Assembly (NCBI GenBank): GCA_020425605.1
Contig: JAGQRH010000002.1
Coordinates: 124,001 to 188,000, forward strand
Length of the DNA: 64,000 nucleotides
Direction of reading: 5' to 3'
From: Planctomycetota bacterium
Lineage (GTDB): Bacteria; Planctomycetota; UBA8742; UBA2392
The notes under the pieces were generated by a model. The model searched no databases, was not told the DNA's origin, and saw only the letters and a program-made list of their open reading frames with translations. A program made the position numbers and the translations under genes. Of this stretch, positions 40,944-50,388 are shown piece after piece (the first letter of the stretch is position 1; each line of letters opens with the position of its first letter).

Positions 40944-43913
40944 CTAGCTGATCGTGATGTTCGCGGGTACTGCCGTGCCTGCCCCGGTGTTGGTCTGAAG
41001 TGTTGCGCCGGTTGTGGTCACGTTGGCTCCGCCTGCGCCTTCTGCGTCGAGGCTGATGGTGCCCGCGGCGCCCGCCGCTGCGCCGCCATTGGCCCTCAGG
41101 GTCACGCCGGAACTGACGGTGATCTTGCCGCCCGTGCTGGTCGAGCCGGCCGAGATGCTGCCGCCGCTGCCGCCGGTTGTGGTTCCTGCACCGCCATTCG
41201 CGGTGACGTTTCCGCCGATGGTTACCAGACCCGTGCCGTCGTTGTCAAAGGATAGACCGCCGCCGTCCCCGCCCGTAACCCCGGTGCCGCCGTTGGCCGT
41301 GATCACCGCGTAGGAGCGAAGGAACAGCACGCCGCCGTAGATGCTTGAGCCGCCAGCGTTGCCGCCGTTGCCTGCGCCGGCGCCGTTGCCGCCATTGAGT
41401 GTCCAGGTGCCTCGGTACTCGGCCTCGCCGGTCTGCGAGGTGTTGCCGTACCAGTAGGGCCAGAACTCAATGGTGCCGCCGTCTGCGCCGTTGCCGTTGC
41501 CGAGACCTGCGCCGCCGTTGAGCGTGATGCTGCTGTTCACGTACAGGTAGGCGCCGCGACCGTCATCCGCGCTGCCGTCGGTGTCAGTGTACGAGAAGAC
41601 GTTGCCGCCGCTGCCGCCGCCGCCAGTACCGGTACCGCCGTTGGCGACGATCGTCGTGATAATGTCGATGTTGTGCTCGGTCGTGTAGATCTGGAAGGTG
41701 CCTGCATCTCCACCCAGGCCGGTGCCCGAGAGTGTTGCGCCGTTGCCGCCGCTCAGCGTGTACGTGCCGCCGGTAACGGTGGCCTCAGAGTCGAGGTTGT
41801 CGCCGAACACCATGCCGCCCGCCCCGCCGTCGCCCTGCTCTGAGTTGCCGCCGAGCGCCGTGAACGTGAACTTGTTGGCGAGGAAGTAACCAAGCTGCGG
41901 TATGTAGAACACGACTACTCCTCCAGTGCCGCCGTCACCGTTCGTTCCCGTACCCAGCCCGCCATTGGCAGTGAATGTTCCGTCAATTTCAAACGAACCA
42001 GGTCCACTGAACTGGATACCGCCGCCATCGCCGCCCGTCGAGCTGCCGGAGCCGCCGTTGGCGATGAGCGCGTTGGTGGTCAGACGCAGGATGGAAATCT
42101 GGCCCCCCGAGGCGGCCTGGATACCGCCGCCGTTGCCGCCCGTGCCCGTTGCGCCGCCCGCGTTGCCGCCGGAAAGGTCGCCGCCGACGGTGATGTCCAG
42201 TCCGCTCGTTTCGGTAATCAACGAAAACTGCATCCCTACAAATGCGCCATTGCCGGCCGTATTGCCGTTGGGTGCGTCGCCGCCGGTGCCAGTAATGTCG
42301 AGCGTCAGACCTTCGCCGGTGACTCCGCCCACGTTGTAGCAGCCCAGGGTGAGATTGCCGGCATTGCCGGCTGCGCCCGCCGCCGCCGAGGCGTCGCCGC
42401 CCGAGATGTCGCCGGTGATCGTGTTGTTCTTGTGTTCACCGTAGAAGATGATCGTGCCGCCGCCCCCGCCGCCGCCCATGGTTGTGCCGTTGCCGCCCAG
42501 CGCGGTCAGGTCAAAGCGGTTGTTCGCCGCCCAGCCGACCAGGATGAGCTGCCCGAAGCCGCCGCCGTTACCGGGGCCGCTGGTACCATTGCTGCCGTTG
42601 GCGGTTACTTCAAAGGTGCTGTTGACTGTCCAACCGTAGGCCGCTGCCTGTATAACGCCGCCGTTACCGGCCGAGGTCGTTCCCGCGCCGCCGTTGGCCG
42701 TAAACACGAAGGCGAAGCCTTCCACGTTGGCCCAGGGCGAGGTTGAGCTGGAGTTGTTGAATGTGCCGCCGTCGCCGCCCGTAGTTGCGCCGCTGCCGCC
42801 GTTGGCCTGGATCTGAAGGACGCCGCGGACGGTGCCCGCTGCATGCTGCACCACGCCGCCGGATCCACCGGTGCCGCTGGTGCTGTTGCCGCCATCGGCC
42901 TGGATCGGCGCGAACATGTTGACAAAGTCGCCGCCTTCCATGTTGAACGAGCCACCGCTGCCGCCTGTACCGGAGCCGCCGGTGCCGCCGCTGACGTTGA
43001 CGCCCCAGTTGAATTCCGAGGTCTGATCCAGCGACTGTGCATAGGCCTCAATCTGTCCGCCGTTGCCGCCGTTCGTTGTGCCGTTGCCGCCTGTCGAGGT
43101 GAACTGGCCCGCAGCCACGTAGACGCCACGTTCACCAACGATCGAAACCTGCCCGCCGGACCCCGCGGTCGCCCCGGAGGAGCCGTTGGCCGCAACCGTA
43201 CCTGTCAGGACAACACTTCCCGCATAGGAGTACAGGACGACCGTCCCGCCATCCTGGCCGGTTGCGCCGTTGGCGTTGATCGAGCCGGTAACGACTACCC
43301 CACCTCCCGTGTTGTTCGCGGACGTGAGCTGGAAGTCGGGGCCCGTTGAGCCCGTACGGGTGGTAACAACGGCGCCGTCGATGCGCAGCACGTCAGTGGC
43401 CAGGTTACCACGAATCACGATTTCATCGATCACGCCGGAAGCGGCGTCGCCAAGGGTGAGTGCAACGCCGGCCGGGACGTAGAAGTCCTGCCCGAACAGG
43501 TCAATGTATGCCGTGGTGCCGACGACGCTCAGCGCAGTGGCGCTGATACCGGCGAGTTCCGCGTAGGTGACGGTGTTGTCGGCGAGCACGCCCGCGGTCA
43601 GGAAGTTGTTGTCGACGCCCTGTGCGGTGCCGCCGGAGCGAAGTGCGCTGGAGTTCGATGCAAGGGCAACGTAGCCGCCGTCGCCGCCCGCACCCGCGCT
43701 ATTGTTACCACCATTCGCGCTAACGCGAATGACCATGCCGGCCAGGCTGGGCCGCGCCGTGGGCGCGCTCGGGAACTTGAGGCCGCCGCCGCCTCCGCCG
43801 CCTCCGTCATCGCCACCACCGCAACCGCCCAATAGCATCGAAAGGCCAAGGACAGCCACCGCTACGCCAAGTCCTGCCAGGCGGCGCTGGTGTCCTACAA
43901 TCGAAACATCCAT
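40944..43913 (-). CDS. large Gly/Asn/Thr-rich repeat surface lipoprotein
   Basis: 989 residues from the ATG at 43911-43913. A signal peptide with lipobox SMLLGGC precedes a poly-Gly/Asp stretch. The rest consists of some 15-20 degenerate repeats built on a core like ANGGnGTxxGGnGG, alternating with beta-strand stretches of 20-30 residues; this looks like a long beta-solenoid or calcium-binding stalk comparable in style to autotransporter or PGRS-type surface proteins. It is predicted to be outer-membrane anchored. No enzymatic motif. The Gly-rich repeats encode strong GC bias and could promote length variation. It has a 479-bp upstream gap. Confidence 0.8.
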   Translation of the reverse strand: MDVSIVGHQRRLAGLGVAVAVLGLSMLLGGCGGGDDGGGGGGGGLKFPSAPTARPSLAGMVIRVSANGGNNSAGAGGDGGYVALASNSSALRSGGTAQGVDNNFLTAGVLADNTVTYAELAGISATALSVVGTTAYIDLFGQDFYVPAGVALTLGDAASGVIDEIVIRGNLATDVLRIDGAVVTTRTGSTGPDFQLTSANNTGGGVVVTGSINANGATGQDGGTVVLYSYAGSVVLTGTVAANGSSGATAGSGGQVSIVGERGVYVAAGQFTSTGGNGTTNGGNGGQIEAYAQSLDQTSEFNWGVNVSGGTGGSGTGGSGGSFNMEGGDFVNMFAPIQADGGNSTSGTGGSGGVVQHAAGTVRGVLQIQANGGSGATTGGDGGTFNNSSSTSPWANVEGFAFVFTANGGAGTTSAGNGGVIQAAAYGWTVNSTFEVTANGSNGTSGPGNGGGFGQLILVGWAANNRFDLTALGGNGTTMGGGGGGGTIIFYGEHKNNTITGDISGGDASAAAGAAGNAGNLTLGCYNVGGVTGEGLTLDITGTGGDAPNGNTAGNGAFVGMQFSLITETSGLDITVGGDLSGGNAGGATGTGGNGGGIQAASGGQISILRLTTNALIANGGSGSSTGGDGGGIQFSGPGSFEIDGTFTANGGLGTGTNGDGGTGGVVVFYIPQLGYFLANKFTFTALGGNSEQGDGGAGGMVFGDNLDSEATVTGGTYTLSGGNGATLSGTGLGGDAGTFQIYTTEHNIDIITTIVANGGTGTGGGGSGGNVFSYTDTDGSADDGRGAYLYVNSSITLNGGAGLGNGNGADGGTIEFWPYWYGNTSQTGEAEYRGTWTLNGGNGAGAGNGGNAGGSSIYGGVLFLRSYAVITANGGTGVTGGDGGGLSFDNDGTGLVTIGGNVTANGGAGTTTGGSGGSISAGSTSTGGKITVSSGVTLRANGGAAAGAAGTISLDAEGAGGANVTTTGATLQTNTGAGTAVPANITIS

Positions 43914-44392
43914 AGATCTTCTCCGGTGGGGCAAACGAGCAGCCACCCCAAGCAGCTCTCGCGTGCCGATACGAAATGTCAGGTAATCGGCCGAATATGT
44001 AGCTGGGACGGGCTGAAGAGTCAAGATTGCCGGAGCTCGGCCACGGGACAACGGTCCCATAAGACTATTAATAGCAGTAGGTTAACCATAGTGATTGGAA
44101 GCACAATATGGTGATACTGTATGTGCCACATATGAAGTACATCACTGCCCATTATATTGGGCTGTGCAAAATGACACACAAGTGGGCCAATTTGTACTCA
44201 ATATGCTAGTCCAAATGTGAGACAAGTTCGTGACGTGGCTGTCTGGATTCGTGCGGTTCCGCTCCGTCCTGCCGCATGCCCTCTGTCAGGATGGCGAATC
44301 GCAGGCCGTCGCGCGTCTGCCTTCCGGGTATTGGTGGGCCCCCCGCGGGTGTTAGACTGCTGGACGCAGGTATTGACGGGTAAAGGGATACC
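43914..44392. other. AT-richer intergenic region between divergent genes
   Basis: 479 bp, the longest gap in the window, between the divergent surface lipoprotein and Xaa-Pro aminopeptidase genes. The middle (about 44060-44215) is clearly less GC-rich than its surroundings. On the minus strand there is a perfect TATAAT (44151-44156) with a poor -35 (TTGTGT, 19-bp spacing at 44176-44181). I see no gene, tRNA or stable hairpin. Confidence 0.6.
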
Positions 44393-45787
44393 ATGAGTGC
44401 AGAATTCGATGCGGGCGTGTTCAAGCGTCGCCGGGATGAGCTGATCAAACGCATGCAGGACGGAGTTGCGATCTTTCCGTCCGCGCCGGACTACCTGCGC
44501 AATGGCGACGTGCACCACAACTACCGCCAGCATTCGGACTTCTATTACCTCACCGGCTTTGAAGAGGCCGGCTCACTTGCCCTCGTCATCAAGGGCCACG
44601 CCCAGCATCAGCTGGTGCTGTTCGTTCCCAAGCGTGACAAGATGATGGAGATCTGGAACGGCCGTCGCGCAGGACCGGAAGGCGCGACGAAGCAGTACGG
44701 CGCCGACGCTGCCTTTACGCTCGATGAGATCGACGAGAAGGTCCCCGAGTACCTTCGTGACGTGCAGCGCCTGTACGTGCACCTCGGCGACAGCGACCAC
44801 TTCGACGAGCGCGTGATGGGCTGGCTGAATCGCGTGCGCGCCATGAAGCGCCAGGGCTTCAACGCGCCCAGCGAAATGCACGATCCCAGTGAAATCGTGC
44901 ACGAGATGCGCCTGATCAAGAACGACGACGACCTGCGGTTTCACCGCAAGGCATGCGAAATCACGGCCGCGGCCCACAACGCCGGCATGCGCGCCACTCG
45001 CCCCGGCATGTACGAGTACGAAGTGCAGGCCGCGATCGAGTTCGAGTTCCGCAGGGGCGGCAGCCGCCGCAACGGCTACCCCAGCATCGTGGCGGGCGGC
45101 GACAACGCCAACATTCTGCACTACGGCGAAAACAACATGGTACTGAACGACGGCGACTTGCTGTTGGTCGACGCCGGCGCCGAATACGGCATGTACAGCG
45201 CCGACATCACCCGCACCTGGCCCGTGAACGGCAAGTTCAGCGAGCCGCAAGCCGAGATCTATAACCTCGTGCTGCGCTCACAGCTCGCGGCGATCGAGAA
45301 GGTCCGCGAGGGCTACACCTTCCGCGACAACCACGACACGGCTATCGAAGTTCTGACCGAGGGCCTGGTCGCGCTCGGGCTGCTGGAAGGTAAGCCCGCC
45401 GACATCATCGCGGCGCAGAAGCAGTGGGATGAAGACCTCAAGGCCAAGAAGGTCGATCCCAAGAAGGACAAGGCCCCCCGCACCTACCGCGAGTTTTACA
45501 TGCACAACACCGGCCACTGGCTCGGCATGGATGTCCACGACGTCGGCAAATACAAGGACGGCGAGGACTGGGTGCCGCTGCGCGCCGGCTGCGTTTTGAC
45601 CGTTGAGCCGGGGCTTTACATCGCGGCCGACCGCGACGACGTGCCCGAGAAATACCGCGGCATCGGCGTGCGGATTGAGGATGACGTGCTGGTCACCAAG
45701 GGGGAGCCCGACGTCATGACCAAAGACGCCGTGAAGACCGTCGAGGACATTGAAGCGCTGATGGAAGAAGCCAAAGCGACGGCGTGA
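44393..45787 (+). CDS. pepP: Xaa-Pro aminopeptidase
   Basis: 464 residues. The N-terminal domain (AMP_N: FKRRRDELIKRM; HNYRQHSDFYYLTGF) is followed by a creatinase-type pita-bread domain with all metal ligands: VDAGAEYGMYSADITRTWP (two Asp), HNTGHWLGMDVHDVG (His), VEPGLYI (Glu) and RIEDDVLV (Glu). It releases N-terminal residues linked to proline, using two manganese ions, in the cytosol. An insertion of about 25 charged residues (KAKKVDPKKDKAPRTY) precedes the His ligand. Length and motifs are normal. Confidence 0.95.
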   Translation: MSAEFDAGVFKRRRDELIKRMQDGVAIFPSAPDYLRNGDVHHNYRQHSDFYYLTGFEEAGSLALVIKGHAQHQLVLFVPKRDKMMEIWNGRRAGPEGATKQYGADAAFTLDEIDEKVPEYLRDVQRLYVHLGDSDHFDERVMGWLNRVRAMKRQGFNAPSEMHDPSEIVHEMRLIKNDDDLRFHRKACEITAAAHNAGMRATRPGMYEYEVQAAIEFEFRRGGSRRNGYPSIVAGGDNANILHYGENNMVLNDGDLLLVDAGAEYGMYSADITRTWPVNGKFSEPQAEIYNLVLRSQLAAIEKVREGYTFRDNHDTAIEVLTEGLVALGLLEGKPADIIAAQKQWDEDLKAKKVDPKKDKAPRTYREFYMHNTGHWLGMDVHDVGKYKDGEDWVPLRAGCVLTVEPGLYIAADRDDVPEKYRGIGVRIEDDVLVTKGEPDVMTKDAVKTVEDIEALMEEAKATA

Positions 45788-45862
45788 GGTAGTTGTCAGT
45801 TCTGAGTTGTCGGCGAGCACAACCCTGTGGCACTGACTACCGGCAGCTGGCAACCGACGACT

Positions 45863-46516
45863 ATGTTTAAAGCGATTCTCTGGGACATGGACGGCACGAT
45901 CGTCGACACGGAACGTGTCGTCTGGACCGTGATGCAGCAGGCGTTTCGCGACGCCAAGCAGATCGAGTTGCCGGAGACGCTGTTCGAGTCGCTGCTCGGC
46001 CAGAGCGAGATGGACTTCTACCGCCACATGGTCGAGCGCTTCTCGCTGACCGAGGGCGACGTGCAGGCGATCCGCCTTGCATTCGACCGCGACTACATCC
46101 CGATGCTCGCCAATGTGCCAGCCCTGCCCGGCGCGCTGCAAAGCATCGCCGAATTCCACGCGCGCGCGCCGCAGGCATTGGTCACCGGCAGCACCAGCGC
46201 CCAGGCCGCCGCCGTACTGGATGCCCTCAACATCCGTGAACGCTTTGCCCACGTCATTGCCTGTGACCAGTACGAGCGCGGCAAGCCGGACCCGGAGCCG
46301 TTCCTGCTTGCAGCTTCGCGCCTCGGCGTCGAGCCGGACGTGTGCCTGGTACTCGAAGACTCACCCAGCGGCGTGACCGCTGCGAAGAAGGCCGGCATGA
46401 AGGTGGTCGGCATACATGAGGGCAACAAGGGCAAGTACGACATCAAGCACGCCGACCTCGAGGTCGACTCACTGGTCGACCTCAACTGGGACAGGCTGAT
46501 CTCACACTTCGAGTAG
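45863..46516 (+). CDS. HAD-superfamily phosphatase (beta-phosphoglucomutase-like)
   Basis: 217 residues from the ATG at 45863. HAD motifs are present: DMDGTIVDT (nucleophile Asp), ALVTGST (motif II), GKPDPEPF (motif III Lys) and VLEDSPSGVTAA (motif IV). The helical cap between motifs I and II is of the C1 type seen in beta-phosphoglucomutase and phosphoglycolate phosphatase. The substrate is unknown. It lies 75 bp downstream of pepP and may be cotranscribed with it. Confidence 0.92.
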   Translation: MFKAILWDMDGTIVDTERVVWTVMQQAFRDAKQIELPETLFESLLGQSEMDFYRHMVERFSLTEGDVQAIRLAFDRDYIPMLANVPALPGALQSIAEFHARAPQALVTGSTSAQAAAVLDALNIRERFAHVIACDQYERGKPDPEPFLLAASRLGVEPDVCLVLEDSPSGVTAAKKAGMKVVGIHEGNKGKYDIKHADLEVDSLVDLNWDRLISHFE

Positions 46517-46557
46517 CATGGCCATCGCGGCCACGTCGTTTCCGTCGCCCGCGGATG

Positions 46558-48915
46558 CTACGCGCGCCTGCGCCTAGAGACCACGAGGGCAAGCAGCGGA
46601 AGAATCGCCGCCAGCCATGACGCGTTGGATGCGGCCGTGCAACTGGCGCCCCGGTCTTCGGGAATGCTCTTGGTGCCGCCGCCAATCTGCCCGCCGAGTC
46701 CGACCGACTTGGTGGTCGCACCGGGGCTGCTGGCGTCCACACTGCCGGTCTGTCCAGCCGCCATGCTTGGCACATAGCGCACGAAGATGGTTGTCGTCGC
46801 AAGTGTACCGGCTGACGGCGTCAGCGAGAACGAGCTCGTGAAGCCTGAGCCGGACGTAAGCGAGATTTCGAAATCCGTCGACGCCGTGAGCGTAACATTG
46901 CCCAGCAGGTTGCTGCCGGAAACGGTAAAGCTGCGCTCACCGGAGGGCACACCGATGCTCTGAGCATTGAACGACAGGCTCGCGGTAGAAAGCGAAATGC
47001 TCGGTGGCGGAGCAATCGTGCCGCTGAGTGCGACCTGCTTTGTCGTCGCCAGGTTGCTGGTGCAGTCGATGTTTCCGCTCGCAGAAGCCGACCCGCCAAG
47101 ATAGCGAACGAACACCTGCGTGGTTGCTACAACGCCGGCGCTGGGGGTCAGCGAGATGCTGGTTGTGTAGCCGCTGCCGCTGGTGAGTGTGAATTCGAAG
47201 CCCGTCGGCGCGGTAAGGTCAATGTTGCCACCGAGGTACTGGCCTGAAACCGTGAACATCTGCTCCGCCGACGGCGCACCCAGGCTGGGTGAAACAAGCG
47301 TGAGCGAACTCGGGGCCACCGTCGTGACCGGGGCATTGGTTACCGTGCCATTGAGCGCGACGTTCTGTGAAGCCGCGCCGGCAACGTTCGTGATGTTGCC
47401 CGTCGCGCCGAGCGTGGTAGGCGTGTAGCGGACATAGATGGTGGTAGGTGCCACGGTGCCGCTACTTGGCGTCAGCGTCAGGCCGCTGGTGAACGTGCCG
47501 CCGCTGGTCTGGCTGACGGCGAAGTCTGCGGGCGCGGTGATCGCGATGTTGCTGGAAAGGTTGTAGCCGGAGACGCTGTAGCTCTGCTCGGCGGATGCTA
47601 CGCCGAGCCTTGCAGCGGCCAGATTGAGCGTCGTCGGGTTGCAGAACACGGCCGGGTTGGTGCTGACCGTGCCGATCACGTTTACGGGTGAGTCCACGAT
47701 GCCGCCGGAGGCATGCGTGACATTGCCGCTCGCACCGCTGGCGCCGCTCGGGTTGAATCGCACGAACACCGAGGTTGCCGCCAGCGTGCCGCCGCTGGGC
47801 GTCAGCTGCACACTTGTACCGAATCCGCTGCCCGAGCTAAGCGACACCTGGAACTCGGAGGGTGCCGTCACCGTCACGTTGCCTACCAGGCGTACGCCCG
47901 AAACAGTGTACGACTGCGAGCTTGACGGAGTGCCGGGCGAAGGGCTGTTGAACACGCTCATCGCGGAGCTGACTGTCAGCACCGGCCCGCCGCCGACCTG
48001 CTGGAACTCGAAATTCAGCTCGCCGCTGCCGCGGCCTGAAGAGAAATCCACCTCGAGATTGGTCGTGCCGACGGTGATGGTGCGCGCGGCGGTGCCGCTG
48101 AAGCTGCCGCCGCTGCAGGACAGGTTGGTCGTCCCGGCATTGACCTGCATCATGTACATGCCGCCGGTTGTGGTCTGGACGCTGCCGCTGGTCGAGCCTG
48201 TGGCGCTGACGGTCACGCCGCTCAGGCCTTCGCCCTGGTCGTAGCGCCCGTTGTTGTTGGCGTCGTTGTAGACGAATCCGGTCAGCCAGACCGGGTCCGT
48301 GTCGCGGCGGCCCGTGTGGATGGCCCAGTACGCGGCGGCATTCACACCCGACTGCCAGCCAAGTCCTTCTGCATATCCGGTGCCGATTTCGCGGAACGTT
48401 GCGTTGAACGCCGTCATTCCAAGCATGTGGTAGCGGTGCCCGGGCGGGCTCACGCCCTGGTCAATGATCAATGCCTTGAGTGCGGCATTCGGCGCATAGC
48501 TGATGCTGCTGCCGCTGGTCCCAACCACAGCCAGCGACTCGATGTAGTTGTTGTTGCCTGGAAAGCTCGAATCGAGCGGGTAGCCGGCGTTCAGTGCCAT
48601 CTGGTTCGGCCAGTCGCCGGTTACCTGGCTCTGGTGGCCGAAGTAGCCGTTGGTGGCCATTTCGTCGGCGTGAAAGCGGGCCGAATTCACCAGGTTGAGG
48701 TTCAGCGCCAGTGGCGGCTGCGGCGTTGCGCCGACGATCAGCCCGCTGAGGCTATTCTCAGCGTCGTAGCGGTCAGGGTTCTGCCGCGCGCGGTTGAGTT
48801 CATAGATGAATGCGGCTTCGGTTGCCGTCGGCTGCTGCGGACCGGAAGTCTGCGCGCTGGCGATTGCAGGAAACACAACCAGCGCAATCAGTGTGGCGAT
48901 GCGAAGAACAGGCAT
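46558..48915 (-). CDS. secreted CAP-domain protein with tandem beta domains and C-terminal sorting tail
   Basis: 785 residues from the ATG at 48913-48915. Sec signal peptide (about 1-22); CAP (SCP/PR1) domain about 30-190 with FHADEMATNGYFGHQS and PGHRYHMLG; an SdrD-B-like domain (GFVYNDANNNGRYDQGEG); then four tandem beta domains of roughly 95 residues, each containing Y/FTVSG and a terminal FVRY segment. The C-terminus is Cys (CTAAS), hydrophobic helix and RRRR, like MYXO-CTERM-type sorting tails. It is thus probably cell-surface anchored. CAP proteins are often secreted adhesins or hydrolase-like; no confirmed activity. Confidence 0.85.
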   Translation of the reverse strand: MPVLRIATLIALVVFPAIASAQTSGPQQPTATEAAFIYELNRARQNPDRYDAENSLSGLIVGATPQPPLALNLNLVNSARFHADEMATNGYFGHQSQVTGDWPNQMALNAGYPLDSSFPGNNNYIESLAVVGTSGSSISYAPNAALKALIIDQGVSPPGHRYHMLGMTAFNATFREIGTGYAEGLGWQSGVNAAAYWAIHTGRRDTDPVWLTGFVYNDANNNGRYDQGEGLSGVTVSATGSTSGSVQTTTGGMYMMQVNAGTTNLSCSGGSFSGTAARTITVGTTNLEVDFSSGRGSGELNFEFQQVGGGPVLTVSSAMSVFNSPSPGTPSSSQSYTVSGVRLVGNVTVTAPSEFQVSLSSGSGFGTSVQLTPSGGTLAATSVFVRFNPSGASGASGNVTHASGGIVDSPVNVIGTVSTNPAVFCNPTTLNLAAARLGVASAEQSYSVSGYNLSSNIAITAPADFAVSQTSGGTFTSGLTLTPSSGTVAPTTIYVRYTPTTLGATGNITNVAGAASQNVALNGTVTNAPVTTVAPSSLTLVSPSLGAPSAEQMFTVSGQYLGGNIDLTAPTGFEFTLTSGSGYTTSISLTPSAGVVATTQVFVRYLGGSASASGNIDCTSNLATTKQVALSGTIAPPPSISLSTASLSFNAQSIGVPSGERSFTVSGSNLLGNVTLTASTDFEISLTSGSGFTSSFSLTPSAGTLATTTIFVRYVPSMAAGQTGSVDASSPGATTKSVGLGGQIGGGTKSIPEDRGASCTAASNASWLAAILPLLALVVSRRRRA

Positions 48916-49069
48916 GTCCCCCCCGAGCGCCCAGCTTGTGAGAACAGTGCGATTAAGGGTAGCCGAACGCGGGGCGTGTGGCAAACGCGTACGCTGGCTC
49001 CAAAGCCGTGCCGCGCTTGTAATCGCCCGGCTGCCGGCCGGGGCGCACTATGGGCGCAGGAGGTTAGCC

Positions 49070-49423
49070 ATGAGAATGCGAATCGACATGAAACTGCCCG
49101 AAGCCATCGTGATCTATGTCGGCGGCCACGTTCATGCCGTCGACCCGATGAGCGGCAACACGCTCTGGAGCACGCGCCTGCCGAAGACCTACAAGCAAAG
49201 CATCGGCACCGTGCTGCTGGAGGGCGATGTGGTGCTGGCCGGAGTCGGGGGCCGACTGTACTGCCTGGACATCTATGACGGCCGCCTGATCTGGATGAAC
49301 GAGATGCCGGGGATGGGACTCGGGATGGTGGCGGTGGCGACGCCGTCGAACTCGGCCGACGGATCTGCGCAATCGGCCCAGCAGGCGGCGTACATGCATG
49401 CTGCGGGTGCGGCCGCCGTGTAG
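49070..49423 (+). CDS. short PQQ-repeat-like (beta-propeller blade) protein
   Basis: 117 residues. CAGGAGG precedes the ATG. Two blade-like repeats are visible: GGHVHAVDPMSGNTLWSTRL and GGRLYCLDIYDGRLIWMNE, which match the PQQ enzyme / YncE-type repeat (xAxDxxTGxxxW). A functional propeller needs six or more blades, so this is a fragment or forms a multimer. There is no signal peptide. The C-terminus is Ala/Ser-rich. It converges tightly with the STN-domain gene (2-bp gap). Confidence 0.72.
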   Translation: MRMRIDMKLPEAIVIYVGGHVHAVDPMSGNTLWSTRLPKTYKQSIGTVLLEGDVVLAGVGGRLYCLDIYDGRLIWMNEMPGMGLGMVAVATPSNSADGSAQSAQQAAYMHAAGAAAV

Positions 49424-49425
49424 GA

Positions 49426-50283
49426 CTATTCCTTTTCCTCGGCCGTCACGCAGATGCCGCCTTCCAGCATCTCGACGCGGTCCCGGGCGAGTTGGTCGCG
49501 CAGGGTGGCCGGCAGGTCCGTTTCCGGGTCGCCGCCCGCCTTGGGACGGATCGCGTTCATGGTGATCACCGAGTTGATGCGAATGTCCGGCGCACCCGCC
49601 TCGAGACCGCCGGTGAATTGCAATTTCCAGCCCGCGGCGGCGGCAATCTTTTCCATCGCCTCACGCACGGTATTGTCGCGCAGGTGCAGCGCGACCGGAT
49701 TGTCGCCGCTCGGCAGCACGTAGTCGGCATCAATTGCCTGGCAGAGAGTGCGCATGGCGATCACGGCGGATGTGCCGTTGCTGTAGTCCAGCTCGCCGGC
49801 GTCGGCGTCGAGCGGCGAGACCTGGCGGATGGACGACAGGTAGCTGAAGTTCAGCTCGGCCATCTTTGCGTCGCTGACGACGCGGCTCCAGTTCTCCTTG
49901 TCGCCGTTGTAGCTGTGGTGGTTCACGACCCAGGCATCGGTGTAGGTATCGGCGCTGCGCACACGCTCGCGCGTCACACTCCAGGTGGTCATCGTCTTCT
50001 GGGCGGTCTTGCCGATGGTGTTGGACGACTCGAAATATTCGACCCATTCCATCGAGAAGCGCACGCCCCAGGCCTTTTCCCAGCCCGCGATCTTTGCCTG
50101 CATCACATCCTGGCGCAGGCTGTGACGCGGCGCGTAGTCGTCGCGCGCCTTGACCGTCTCGGAGAATTCTTTCCAGTCGTCGTCCGAGATGGCGGCCAGT
50201 GAGTCGTCCTGCGCGGCAACGGTGCGGCTGGTAGCCGACAGGCCAAGCAGCGCGGCGAGCATGGCGAGGGCGATTACTTTCAT
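49426..50283 (-). CDS. secreted protein with STN/secretin-N-like domain
   Basis: 285 residues from the ATG at 50281-50283. Sec signal peptide (about 1-24). Residues about 25-140 are helical and Trp-rich. Residues about 190-260 (NPVALHLRDNTVREAMEKIAAAAGW... INSVITMN) resemble the STN domain of secretins and TonB receptors, a periplasmic protein-binding module. No secretin barrel follows, so it may be an accessory. It is located downstream of the serpin on the same strand, 105 bp away, after a terminator. Confidence 0.72.
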   Translation of the reverse strand: MKVIALAMLAALLGLSATSRTVAAQDDSLAAISDDDWKEFSETVKARDDYAPRHSLRQDVMQAKIAGWEKAWGVRFSMEWVEYFESSNTIGKTAQKTMTTWSVTRERVRSADTYTDAWVVNHHSYNGDKENWSRVVSDAKMAELNFSYLSSIRQVSPLDADAGELDYSNGTSAVIAMRTLCQAIDADYVLPSGDNPVALHLRDNTVREAMEKIAAAAGWKLQFTGGLEAGAPDIRINSVITMNAIRPKAGGDPETDLPATLRDQLARDRVEMLEGGICVTAEEKE

Positions 50284-50344
50284 GGCTGTCTCCTGTATGG
50301 GGCTGCCATTGTAACGCACGAGCCGACCAAATGGCCAAATGAGA

Positions 50345-50368
50345 CCGGGCGCGCCAAGGCGCGCCCGG
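50345..50368 (-). terminator. hairpin terminator after the serpin gene
   Basis: A perfect 11-bp stem, CCGGGCGCGCC at 50345-50355 with GGCGCGCCCGG at 50358-50368, separated by AA. It sits 20 bp past the serpin stop. The following minus-strand sequence TCTCATTTGG has only a weak T run. Confidence 0.65.
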
Positions 50369-50388
50369 GTGATTCCGGATCTTGCGTG

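Noticed and set aside
40944..43913. CRISPR-like array
   Set aside because: The repeats are coding, degenerate, of irregular spacing and in frame with a signal peptide; they encode Gly-rich peptide repeats.
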